64,000 nt of DNA from positions 5,022,001 to 5,086,000 of the forward strand of contig NZ_CP119520.1 of NCBI RefSeq assembly GCF_029223865.1, read 5' to 3'. The notes beneath the pieces are model-generated. The model made no database searches. It had not been told where the DNA came from and was given only the letters and a program-made list of their open reading frames with translations. Positions 56,760 through 64,000 of this stretch are shown one piece after another. A program made the position numbers and the translations under genes. Position 1 is the first letter of the stretch. Every line of letters starts with the position of its first letter. The DNA is from Telluria mixta. Lineage in GTDB: Bacteria > Pseudomonadota > Gammaproteobacteria > Burkholderiales > Burkholderiaceae_D.

Positions 56760-58712
56760 TCAAGCGGCCCGCCGGTGCATGCTCGGGACGTGCAGGCGGA
56801 CGGTGGTGCCGGCGCCGCGCCCGGATTCGATGGCCAGGTCGGCGTTGATATGCCGGGCCCGTTCGCGCATGATGTGCAACCCCACGTGGCTGTCGCCGGA
56901 CGCGGGCACGGCGGCGGAATCGAACCCGACGCCATTATCGCTGATCGATAGCGAAAAGTCTTGGCCGTCACGGACCTGGACGAGCACCTTGTCGGCATGC
57001 GCGTGTTTACGGATGTTCGACAACGCTTCCTGCACGATGAACAGCAGCTGCAGCTGTTCCTCGCGCGGGAACGGCAGGCCGCCGCCGCCTTCGGCCTTGA
57101 AGCTGGCCTCCACGCCCGTCTGGTCGCGGAATTTGCGCACGGCCTTGCGCAGCGCGCTGTTGAGGTCATCCTCTTCCAGCCGGCTGCGGAAATTCTGCAA
57201 CAGTTCGCGCACGTCCTCGTAGCTTTCCTTGACGCCCGCGCGCAGCAGTGGCACGATCGCGGCGGCATCCTGCTGCTGCCCGTCGTGCAGCGACTGTTCC
57301 AGCATCTGCACCTGCAGGTTCAGGAAGTTCAGGCCCTGGGCGATGCTGTCGTGCAGGCCGCGCGCCACCATGTTGCGCTCTTCCGAGATGGCCATCTCGC
57401 GCTCGCGCGCCGCCAGCCGCATGTTCTCGATGGCGGTGCCCAGCAGCCGGCCCAGCGTCTCCAGCAGCGCGGTCTCGCGCTCGTTGAATGATGCCTCGGT
57501 GCGGAAGTGCAGGCTGAACACGCCGAGGTGCTGGTCCTGGGCGAAAATCTGGAACACGGACACCGTCGCGAACCCGTCGCGCGCGCAGCGCGAGACGTCG
57601 GGGCCGGGCAGGGTACGCAACAGCCGCACGACGGGGTGCTTGCCCTGCGCCGCTTCGCCGCACAGGCAGTCGCCGACCGGCATGCAGCGTTCGGCCTTCA
57701 CCATCTCGTCGGACAGGCCGACCTGCACGACGAGATGCACCTTGTCCGTGTTCGCGTCGACGAGCCGCACCGAGCCTCCATCCGCGCCGAAGTAGCGCAT
57801 GATGCGCTCGACGAAGCCGTCGCACATCGGCTCCAGCGTCTGGCGCATCTGCAGGAAGGCGGCGCTGTCGTACAGCAGCGCCAGTTCGCGGTTCTGGCCC
57901 TCCAGCGCGGCCGTCTTCTCGCGCACCTTGTCTTCCAGGCTCGCATAGACCTGTTCCAGGCGGTCGGCCATCCGGTTGAAACCCGTCGCGAGCTGGCCGA
58001 ATTCGTCCTGGCTGGCGACGTCCAGGCGGACGCCGAAATCCGTCTCGGCCATGCTGCGCATCCCCGCGTGCAGGCGCTCGACCGGGTCGACGATGAGGCT
58101 GAACATCAGGTACACGAGTACGACGGTGCCGCCCATCGCCAGCGCCATCAGCGCCAGTTGCGAGCAGCGCAGCCAGAACGTGCGCACCTCGTTGTCCCGT
58201 TCGATGAGGCCCACGATGGCGTCGATCTGGGCGACGTACGTGTCGACCCGGCCGAGGAAGTCGCGCAGCGGCGGCAGGCGCTCGTCGCCGCGTGCCTGCA
58301 GCACCTGCAGCGCCAGGGGCCGCAATTCGCGCTGCCAGCGCAACGTGGCCATGGAAAAGCTGTCGCGGATGGTGGCCGTCGGCGGCAGGCCGAGGGGACG
58401 CTGCGGGTCGCCGCGGTCGATCAGCGCCAGGGTCGCATCGATGGACGCGATCTGCGCGCGTGCCTCGCGCGCGTAGCCGCCGCCGGGCGCGTGCACCTCG
58501 CGGCTGAGCAGCATTGCGAGCCGGTATTCCTGCTTGCGCACGCCGCCCGTTTCGTTGATGGCGGCCGCCGAGCCTTCGAGTTGCCACGACAGCCACAAGG
58601 TGGTGCCGATGGCGGTCAGCGCCAGCAGCAGGAAGCCGATCAGGGCGCCGGCGATGCGGGTCGACAGGCGCAGGTGGCCCGGGATCGGCGGGTAGTCCGG
58701 CGTGTTGGTCAT
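56760..58712 (-). CDS. narX: nitrate/nitrite sensor kinase
   Basis: This 650-residue membrane kinase starts at ATG 58712. A first helix (GALIGFLLLALTAIGTTLWL) is followed by the nitrate-binding P-box-like INETGGVRKQEYRLAM, a helical periplasmic domain, a second helix (ALMALAMGGTVVLVYLMF), HAMP and a GAF-like domain with a Cys cluster (CMPVGDCLCGEA, later SRCARDG). A HisKA_3 site (MVARGLHDSIAQGL) and HATPase (SISDNGVGFD) complete it. It senses nitrate and nitrite and phosphorylates NarL. Its ATG overlaps the carbonic anhydrase stop. Confidence 0.93.
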   Translation of the reverse strand: MTNTPDYPPIPGHLRLSTRIAGALIGFLLLALTAIGTTLWLSWQLEGSAAAINETGGVRKQEYRLAMLLSREVHAPGGGYAREARAQIASIDATLALIDRGDPQRPLGLPPTATIRDSFSMATLRWQRELRPLALQVLQARGDERLPPLRDFLGRVDTYVAQIDAIVGLIERDNEVRTFWLRCSQLALMALAMGGTVVLVYLMFSLIVDPVERLHAGMRSMAETDFGVRLDVASQDEFGQLATGFNRMADRLEQVYASLEDKVREKTAALEGQNRELALLYDSAAFLQMRQTLEPMCDGFVERIMRYFGADGGSVRLVDANTDKVHLVVQVGLSDEMVKAERCMPVGDCLCGEAAQGKHPVVRLLRTLPGPDVSRCARDGFATVSVFQIFAQDQHLGVFSLHFRTEASFNERETALLETLGRLLGTAIENMRLAAREREMAISEERNMVARGLHDSIAQGLNFLNLQVQMLEQSLHDGQQQDAAAIVPLLRAGVKESYEDVRELLQNFRSRLEEDDLNSALRKAVRKFRDQTGVEASFKAEGGGGLPFPREEQLQLLFIVQEALSNIRKHAHADKVLVQVRDGQDFSLSISDNGVGFDSAAVPASGDSHVGLHIMRERARHINADLAIESGRGAGTTVRLHVPSMHRRAA

Positions 58713-59356
58713 GCCGCGGCGTCCAGCGGCTGCACGAGGTTCAGGAATTCCTGCTTGCGCGGCGAGTACGCGAGCAGCGAGCCGGTCTCGATGTCGAAAT
58801 ACCAGCCGTGCAGCGCGACCTTGCCCGCTTCCACGCGCCGGCGCAGCCATGGGTAGGTCATCAGGTTGTCGAGCGAGTGGAGGATGCTGGCCTGTTCGGC
58901 GGCGCGGCAGCGGGCGTCGTCGTGCTTGTGCGGCAGCGCGCGCAGCACTTCCTCGCGCACCGGTTCCGCGATGCGCATCCAGCGCGCGACGAAATCCGTC
59001 TCGTCGGTCACGCGCTTGCCGGACATGAGCGCCCGGATGCCGCCGCAGCGCGCATGCCCGAGCACGACGACGCGCGCCACTTCCAGGCCGCACACGGCGA
59101 ATTCGATGGCGGAGCTGACGCCGGCCGACGCGTCCGCGGTGCAGGGCGGGACGAGGTTCGCGATATTGCGAACGACGAAGATGTCGCCCGGATCGCAGCC
59201 CGTGAGGAGTGCCGGATCGACGCGCGAATCGCAACAGCCGATGACGAGCGTGGACGGATGCTGGCCGTCGCGCAGCGAGGCGCGCACGACCGGCTCGCTC
59301 ATGAAGCGCTGCTGGAAGCGGGAAAAGCCGCGGATGAAGCGTTCGATGTCCTGCAT
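58709..59356 (-). CDS. beta-class carbonic anhydrase
   Basis: This 215-residue enzyme interconverts CO2 and bicarbonate. Zinc ligands are visible in CCDSRVDP (Cys and Asp-Arg dyad) and GHARCGG (His and Cys). The length matches bacterial beta-carbonic anhydrases. It overlaps narX by four bases and starts right after the moaA stop, so it is embedded in the nitrate-regulatory operon, perhaps to supply bicarbonate or buffer pH during anaerobic growth. That role is inferred from context. Confidence 0.92.
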   Translation of the reverse strand: MQDIERFIRGFSRFQQRFMSEPVVRASLRDGQHPSTLVIGCCDSRVDPALLTGCDPGDIFVVRNIANLVPPCTADASAGVSSAIEFAVCGLEVARVVVLGHARCGGIRALMSGKRVTDETDFVARWMRIAEPVREEVLRALPHKHDDARCRAAEQASILHSLDNLMTYPWLRRRVEAGKVALHGWYFDIETGSLLAYSPRKQEFLNLVQPLDAAA

Positions 59357-59357
59357 G

Positions 59358-60332
59358 TCAGCCTCCCGTCTGCGACATGAAGCGCACGATTTTCTCGGGC
59401 CGCGCCGTGAAGTCGTGCTGGTGGGGTTTCAGTTCGATGGCGTGGCGGATCGCCGCTTCCAGCTCGGCGTCGCTGGCGCCGCCGCGCAGCAGCGGGCGGA
59501 ACTCGAATTTCTCTTCCTGGCCCAGGCACAGGTACAACGTGCCGTCGACCGACAGGCGCACGCGGTTGCACGTGGCGCAGAAGTGCTGCGACAGCGGCGT
59601 GATGAAGCCGATGCTGCTCCTGCCGTCGCGCGTGGCGAGGTAGCGCGCCGGCCCGCCGCCCAGTTCCAGCGCCTGCGGCACGAGGTCGAATTGTTCCTGG
59701 AGCCGCGTCCGCACGGGCCGCAGGTCCATGTACGCCGCGTTGCGGCCCGTCGCGCCCATCGGCATCACTTCGATCAGGCGCAGCACGAAACCGTGGCCGA
59801 TGCAGAATTCCGCCATGCGCTCGATCTCGCCGTCGTTCACGCCGCGCATGGCGACCATGTTGATCTTGATGGGATCGAAACCGGCTTCCTTGCCGGCCAT
59901 GATGCCGTCCAGGATGCGCGCATGGCTGTCGCGGCCCGTGATCGATTCCATGCATTGCCGGTCCAGCGTGTCGAGGCTCACGTTGATGCGCGCGACGCCG
60001 GCTTTGCGCAATGCCTCGGCGTGGCGGCGCAGGGTCGTGGCATTGGTCGACAGCGAGAGGTCGTCGACGCCGGGAATGGCGGCGATACGCCCGGCCAGGT
60101 CGGTCACGTGGCGGCGGAGCAGCGGCTCGCCGCCCGTCAAACGGATGCGGCGCGTGCCCAGGCGGGCGAACGCGCGCAGCAGGCGCTCGATCTCGTCAAA
60201 CGTGAGCCAGTCCTCCGGTTCCTCGAAGCCCTTGAAACCCGTCGGCATGCAATACGTGCAACGGAGGTCGCAACGGTCCGTCACGGACAGGCGGAGGTAT
60301 TCGATCGTTCGGCCGTAGCGGTCGCGCAACAT
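59358..60332 (-). CDS. moaA: GTP 3',8-cyclase, molybdenum cofactor biosynthesis
   Basis: This 324-residue radical SAM enzyme has CDLRCTYCMP, the CxxxCxxC motif, and a C-terminal second cluster (FCATCNRVRLSVDGTLYLCLG). It ends in Gly-Gly as MoaA proteins do. It converts GTP to 3',8-cyclo-dihydro-GTP, the first step toward the cofactor needed by NarG. It is first gene of the moaA-carbonic anhydrase-narX-narL operon. Confidence 0.95.
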   Translation of the reverse strand: MLRDRYGRTIEYLRLSVTDRCDLRCTYCMPTGFKGFEEPEDWLTFDEIERLLRAFARLGTRRIRLTGGEPLLRRHVTDLAGRIAAIPGVDDLSLSTNATTLRRHAEALRKAGVARINVSLDTLDRQCMESITGRDSHARILDGIMAGKEAGFDPIKINMVAMRGVNDGEIERMAEFCIGHGFVLRLIEVMPMGATGRNAAYMDLRPVRTRLQEQFDLVPQALELGGGPARYLATRDGRSSIGFITPLSQHFCATCNRVRLSVDGTLYLCLGQEEKFEFRPLLRGGASDAELEAAIRHAIELKPHQHDFTARPEKIVRFMSQTGG

Positions 60333-60502
60333 TGCGGTTCTCCAAAGGGGTGATGGTGAAGATTGTAGAGATCGCAGGCCACTCTGGGAGTCGGCATGAC
60401 GGATGACGGGGGCTAGTTCTTTCGGCGTATGTCAGTCCACGCCTCGTGCCGCTAGACTCGGTTTCCCGGCGGCAAGAATGTGTCGCAACGAAAGGATTTC
60501 AT

Positions 60503-62062
60503 ATGAAAATGTCAAACTTCAGGATCGGCACCCGTTTAGCCGGCGGCTTCGGCCTCGTGCTGATGCTGCTCGCCCTCGTGGTCGCGATCGGCCTCCAGCG
60601 CTTCCACGACGTGGGCCAGGCGACCGCGATCCTGATCGACGAAGACTGGGCCAAGGCGGAAGCCGCTGCCACCATCGACACGATGACGCGGGCGAATGCA
60701 CTCCGCACGCTGGAACTGTTCATCGCGCCCGACGACGGCCACCGTGCCCGGGTGCGCGAGAAAATCGCGTCGAACCGGCACGAGATCGATGGCGCGCTCG
60801 CCACCTTGGGCCGCCTTGTCGCCAGTGCCGAAGGCAAGGCCGTGCTGGCCCGGGTGACCGAGCGGCGCGAGGCGTACGTGGCCTCGTTCACGCAGGTGAA
60901 CGCCCTCGTCGAAGGGGGGCGGCGCGACGAGGCGCAGCAACTGGTATTGACGGAGACCCTGCCGCGCCTGGACGTGCTGCAGCAGGCCGTGCAGGAGCTG
61001 AACGTCCTGCAGAAGGGCCGCGCCGTAGCCGCCGGCAAGGCCGTACGAGACCGGATCGCGTCCGGCCGCGTGCTGATGCTGGCGCTGGGCGCGACCGCGC
61101 TGGCCGTCGGCCTCGTGTTCGCCGTCCGCCTCGCCCGTTCCATCGTGCTGCCGCTGCGCAGCGCGGTCGCGGTGGCGCAGCGCGTGGCGGGCGGGGACCT
61201 CACCAGCCGGATCGAAGCGGGTTCGAAGGACGAAGTCGGCGAACTGCTCGGCGCGCTGGCGGCGATGAACGCGAGCCTCGGCACGATGGTCGGCGAAGTA
61301 CGGCGCGGCACCGAGACGATCGCCACCGCGTCCTCGCAGATCGCGAGCGGCAACATGGACCTGTCGGCACGCACGGAGATGCAGGCCAGCGCGCTGCAGC
61401 AGAGCGCCTCGTCGATGGAAGAGCTGACGGGCACCGTGCAGCAGAACGCGGACAATGCGCGCGAAGCGAACGCATTGGCGGCGGCGACGGCGACGATCAC
61501 GGCCGAGGGCAGCGACGCCGTCGCGCGCGTGGCGGCCACGATGGACGAGATCAGCGATGGCGCGCGCCGCATCGCGGACATCACCGGCATCATCGACGGC
61601 ATCGCATTCCAGACCAATATCCTCGCGCTCAACGCCGCGGTGGAAGCGGCGCGCGCGGGCGAACAGGGCAAGGGCTTCGCCGTCGTCGCCACCGAGGTGC
61701 GCAACCTGGCGCAGCGTTCGGCCGCCGCCGCCCGCGAGATCCGCCACCTGATCGACGATTCGACCGCGAAGATCGCGGGCGGCACGGAGCTCACCGGCCG
61801 CGCGGCGGACACGATGCAGCGCGTGCTGGCCAGCGTGCGCAAGGTGACAGGGATCATGGCCGACATCACGGCGGCCAGCGACGAGCAGCGCATCGGCATC
61901 GAGCAGGTCAACCAGGCCGTGGGCCAGATGGACAGCGTCACGCAGCAGAACGCGGCCCTTGTCGAGCAGGCGGCCGGTGCGGCGCAGGCCTTGCAGGAGC
62001 AGGCGCATACGCTGAACGACACGATCCGCATGTTCAGGCTGGAAGCGGCCAGGAGCGCCTGA
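60503..62062 (+). CDS. methyl-accepting chemotaxis protein 2
   Basis: This 519-residue transducer starts at ATG 60503 after AAAGGA; the longer frame start at 60446 has no box. Membrane helix 1 is [20 protein letters not shown], then a four-helix-type periplasmic sensor, helix 2 ([19 protein letters not shown]), HAMP, and a signalling domain with the tip [20 protein letters not shown]. It has the same general architecture as the transducer at 34124-35728 but differs throughout the sensor part, so it detects another signal. No chemotaxis kinase genes are nearby. Confidence 0.92.
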   Translation: MKMSNFRIGTRLAGGFGLVLMLLALVVAIGLQRFHDVGQATAILIDEDWAKAEAAATIDTMTRANALRTLELFIAPDDGHRARVREKIASNRHEIDGALATLGRLVASAEGKAVLARVTERREAYVASFTQVNALVEGGRRDEAQQLVLTETLPRLDVLQQAVQELNVLQKGRAVAAGKAVRDRIASGRVLMLALGATALAVGLVFAVRLARSIVLPLRSAVAVAQRVAGGDLTSRIEAGSKDEVGELLGALAAMNASLGTMVGEVRRGTETIATASSQIASGNMDLSARTEMQASALQQSASSMEELTGTVQQNADNAREANALAAATATITAEGSDAVARVAATMDEISDGARRIADITGIIDGIAFQTNILALNAAVEAARAGEQGKGFAVVATEVRNLAQRSAAAAREIRHLIDDSTAKIAGGTELTGRAADTMQRVLASVRKVTGIMADITAASDEQRIGIEQVNQAVGQMDSVTQQNAALVEQAAGAAQALQEQAHTLNDTIRMFRLEAARSA

Positions 62063-62250
62063 CGGCACCAACTCGACGGCGCCGGTCTGGCGCTGGCGGT
62101 GCGGGAGGAACGTCGAGGCGGGAAGCGTCAGGCAGTACCGTACGGCGCATCTGCCGGCACGCGTTAACCAATGGGCAAGATTTTCGGGAATCAAGACATG
62201 AAGGCCATAAACTATGCCGTATCTGTCTCGAACTGAAAGCCGGAGGTTGA

Positions 62251-62634
62251 ATGAAGCGTCTTGTCGTCCTTGCTGGCATCCTCGCACTTGCGCCCCTGAG
62301 CGCGTTGGCGAGTGATCCAGCATTGTTCCATCTGTCCGTGAAGGACGTCCCGGTGGAGAATGGGAAGGTGCTCGACATGGCGTTTCACGAAATCGAGCGC
62401 AAAACGGATTCGTCGACTGTTCAGATAGCACGGCGATCCGGCGGTTCGGTGTCGTCGTCGATGTTTATCCTGAGAGGCATGTGCGGACTGGCGCGTTCGC
62501 GAAGTGCCCGGTACTTTATGCCGACCCGTATTGCGGGTGAGGAGTCCGAGCGCTACACGGTAACGTTTCCCCAGGTTGCGCCAGAACCTGGAAAAGGCTT
62601 CACGATGGCGCAATGCGAGCTGCTGCGGTACTGA
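62251..62634 (+). CDS. small exported protein of unknown function
   Basis: This 127-residue protein starts at ATG 62251, seven bases after GGAGG. The signal peptide is RLVVLAGILALAPLSALA, cleaved before SDPALF. The mature 107 residues are polar with two Cys (GMCGLARS and AQCELLRY) that could form a disulfide. No family is recognised. It stands alone after the chemoreceptor. Confidence 0.65.
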   Translation: MKRLVVLAGILALAPLSALASDPALFHLSVKDVPVENGKVLDMAFHEIERKTDSSTVQIARRSGGSVSSSMFILRGMCGLARSRSARYFMPTRIAGEESERYTVTFPQVAPEPGKGFTMAQCELLRY

Positions 62635-62668
62635 CAGGCGCCTCGCTGCAGCGTATCCGCGGGTGCTC

Positions 62669-62893
62669 CTAACGATCGTCGCGGCGCATCAGCGCATCGA
62701 TGCCGGCCACCGTGCCGGCCATCGCCAGCGCCGCGACGCCGGCGCCGGCCCAGGTGGCGATGCGGTCGCCGTGCGCCCACTCCTGCCACGCCAGCACGGC
62801 GGGCATCAGCATCATCGGCGCCGTCATCGCCGTAGCGAGCCAGGCGTGGCGGCGTACGCTCTCAGCCACCGCAGCACCCGCCGCAGCAGCCAC
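62669..62893 (-). CDS. small two-helix membrane protein
   Basis: This 74-residue protein has two hydrophobic segments (LATAMTAPMMLMPAVLAW and IATWAGAGVAALAMAGTVAG) and a charged end (MRRDDR). Its start overlaps the metal-binding protein gene upstream by about 30 bases, indicating coupled expression. It may be a membrane partner of that protein, but no family is recognised and an internal start is possible. Confidence 0.5.
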   Translation of the reverse strand: MAAAAGAAVAESVRRHAWLATAMTAPMMLMPAVLAWQEWAHGDRIATWAGAGVAALAMAGTVAGIDALMRRDDR

Positions 62894-63110
62894 CGCTGCG
62901 TTCCCTGTTTGCCTCCGCGTAGCCGGCGCCCGTCAGCGCGGCGGTGATGGCCTGCGTCGACGTGGCGCCTTCGTCGAACTCCACGCGCATCTCGCGGCCG
63001 CCCGGTTCGAGGTCGATGCCGCGCACGCCGGGCAGGGTGCACAGGGCGCTCGTGAGGCGTTCGATGTCGGCGAAGGCGAGGGGGGCCGAGAACTGGAAAT
63101 CGTGTTGCAT
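62862..63110 (-). CDS. heavy-metal-associated domain protein with CCGGCC tail
   Basis: This 82-residue protein has the beta-alpha-beta-beta-alpha-beta pattern of an HMA/CopZ domain (IERLTSALCTLPGVRGIDLEPG, then STQAITAALTGAGY). The usual N-terminal MxCxxC metal loop is absent. Instead the C-terminus ends GGCCGGCCGG, four cysteines in a glycine-rich tail that could bind copper or another soft metal. It may act as a metal chaperone or sensor with its tail. It is translated with a small membrane protein. Confidence 0.7.
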   Translation of the reverse strand: MQHDFQFSAPLAFADIERLTSALCTLPGVRGIDLEPGGREMRVEFDEGATSTQAITAALTGAGYAEANRERSGGCCGGCCGG

Positions 63111-63150
63111 GATGCTCCTTTTGCGTAGGTCGTTGGTACACCGTCAGAGT

Positions 63151-63169
63151 AGGGCCGGATGCCGGCCCT
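63151..63169. terminator. GC-rich hairpin between NrdJ end and HMA gene
   Basis: AGGGCCGG-ATG-CCGGCCCT is a perfect inverted repeat with 8-base arms, 30 bases past the nrdJ stop on the minus strand. No T-run follows, so if it terminates nrdJ transcription it may need Rho; it could also separate the two minus-strand units simply as a stem. Confidence 0.4.
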
Positions 63170-63198
63170 GTCCTTGAACCGGTTTCAGGTTTTACGAA

Positions 63199-64000
63199 TC
63201 AGGCGCAGCCGCCCAGGTAGTGGCACGATGTGCAGCGCGTGCAGCCGTCGACCTTGCGCAGCGCGCGCGCACCGCATTCCGGGCATTTCGCGCCCGTCTC
63301 TTCGACCGCCGCCGCCTCGGGCGCCGGTGCTTCCGCCGGGGTGCCGCGTCCCGCAAGCAGGCGATCCAGCGCGTCGGCGGGCACCTGGTTGCCGTAGGCA
63401 TCCAGGAACCCGCGGCGGATCAGGATCCGCTGCAGCATGAACGCGATCGCCGCCACTTCCGAATCGTGGTACACGGGCACCTGCACGCCGTCCGCCCGCG
63501 TCAGGTGGCCGCAGCGCACGGGTCCCTTTTCCCACACGACGGCGCGCATGTCGGCGAGCGCCTTGGCGATGGAGCTGCCGGCGCGCGCGGCCAGCGACAG
63601 CAGGCGCATCGTGGACGTGATCCACTGGTGGCCGTCGCTGCGCTGGTTGGCAGGCATGAAGAATTCGAACGGGCGCTCGATGACGAGGTCGCGCCCGTTC
63701 AGCCTTCCTTCCACGCGCATGAAGCTGATGGTCAGATACACCGTCTTCTTGCCTTCCTGCGTCGTGTATTCGACCTTCGAGGTGACGGATTCCAGTTCGC
63801 CGGCCGGTCGGCTTTCGAAGCGGCGGCGCAGCGGATCGACGTGGTCCGGCACTCCGGCGTCCGCCGCCTCGGCAGGCGGAGGAGGCGCTACGCTCAGCAC
63901 ACTGCCCGTGACGGCGTTCGGCCGGTACGTGGCGAGGCCCTTCAGGCCGGCGCGCCATGCCTCCGTATATAAATCCTTGAAGTCGTCGAACGGGTAGTCG
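63199..64000 (-). CDS. nrdJ: adenosylcobalamin-dependent (class II) ribonucleotide reductase, 3' part
   Basis: Only the last 267 or so codons are in the window; the gene continues past 64000. The visible end starts YPFDDFKDLYTEAWRAGLKG and contains TYRPNAVTGS, a C-terminal domain with SKVEYTTQEGKKTVYLTISF and the closing zinc-ribbon CPECGARALRKVDGCTRC with a final CHYLGGCA. These are hallmarks of class II NrdJ, which makes deoxyribonucleotides using vitamin B12 without oxygen need. The Cys-rich tail likely shuttles electrons to the active site. A second reductase class presumably exists elsewhere. Confidence 0.9.
   Translation of the reverse strand, partial: DYPFDDFKDLYTEAWRAGLKGLATYRPNAVTGSVLSVAPPPPAEAADAGVPDHVDPLRRRFESRPAGELESVTSKVEYTTQEGKKTVYLTISFMRVEGRLNGRDLVIERPFEFFMPANQRSDGHQWITSTMRLLSLAARAGSSIAKALADMRAVVWEKGPVRCGHLTRADGVQVPVYHDSEVAAIAFMLQRILIRRGFLDAYGNQVPADALDRLLAGRGTPAEAPAPEAAAVEETGAKCPECGARALRKVDGCTRCTSCHYLGGCA

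Noticed and set aside
1-64000. CRISPR arrays, tRNA or rRNA genes
   Set aside because: No repeated spacer pattern, no cloverleaf-like sequence and no rRNA-like stretch were seen.

Overview
The window is high-GC proteobacterial chromosome. Gene content points to a betaproteobacterium of the Oxalobacteraceae (Massilia/Telluria/Duganella type), but this is inferred from gene order and families, not from a marker gene. The relevant content is several VgrG proteins with T6SS accessory genes, a Pseudomonas-like narK1K2GHJI cluster, a TonB receptor beside a GH3 enzyme, two chemoreceptors and a class II ribonucleotide reductase. I see no rRNA, tRNA or CRISPR array.

Region 1 (35-1048) is a GAF-GGDEF diguanylate cyclase.

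Region 2 (about 1100-32800) is a type VI secretion cargo island with no TssA-M core genes. On the minus strand, read from 21482 downwards, it carries PAAR, a membrane-anchored TagF partner, TagF, VgrG2, an exported small protein, a two-enzyme peptidoglycan hydrolase effector with a periplasmic immunity candidate, two paralogous exported proteins flanking a PoNi-type immunity protein, and a frameshifted VgrG1. After these come a membrane-containing toxin with its immunity partner, an M23 peptidase stump fused to an IS5-type transposase remnant, and orphan exported proteins. Divergently on the plus strand lie VgrG3, a Tle5-type phospholipase D effector, two near-duplicate Tli4-like immunity proteins around a small membrane protein, and (minus strand) an XAC2610-like periplasmic protein. 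The cargo genes look clearly more AT-rich than the VgrG, TagF and housekeeping genes, consistent with repeated horizontal gain.

Region 3 (about 32900-43300) holds an acyl-CoA dehydrogenase-like gene with a C-terminal frameshift, and a chemoreceptor followed by a PstS-like protein and a porin. It also has a GH3 beta-glucosidase and a TonB receptor that converge and both carry AAACGTTT operators upstream, then an SRPBCC protein overlapping a nitroreductase.

Region 4 (about 43270-60330) is a complete respiratory nitrate reduction locus. narK1, narK2, narG, narH, narJ, narI and a parvulin-type PPIase form one minus-strand operon. A PAS hybrid histidine kinase lies divergent to it. moaA, a beta-carbonic anhydrase, narX and narL form a second, tightly overlapping operon. 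Together they sense nitrate or nitrite (NarX/NarL), import nitrate and export nitrite (NarK1/2), make cofactor (MoaA) and respire nitrate (NarGHI, with NarJ as chaperone).

Region 5 (about 60500-64000) has a second chemoreceptor, an exported small protein, a heavy-metal-associated domain protein with a CCGGCC tail overlapping a two-helix membrane protein, and the 3' end of a vitamin B12-dependent ribonucleotide reductase running off the window.

Three places (7430-7433, 33874-33878, and around 12094-12096) each need exactly one extra base in a homopolymer to restore a sensible reading frame, so consensus error is a serious alternative to real gene decay.
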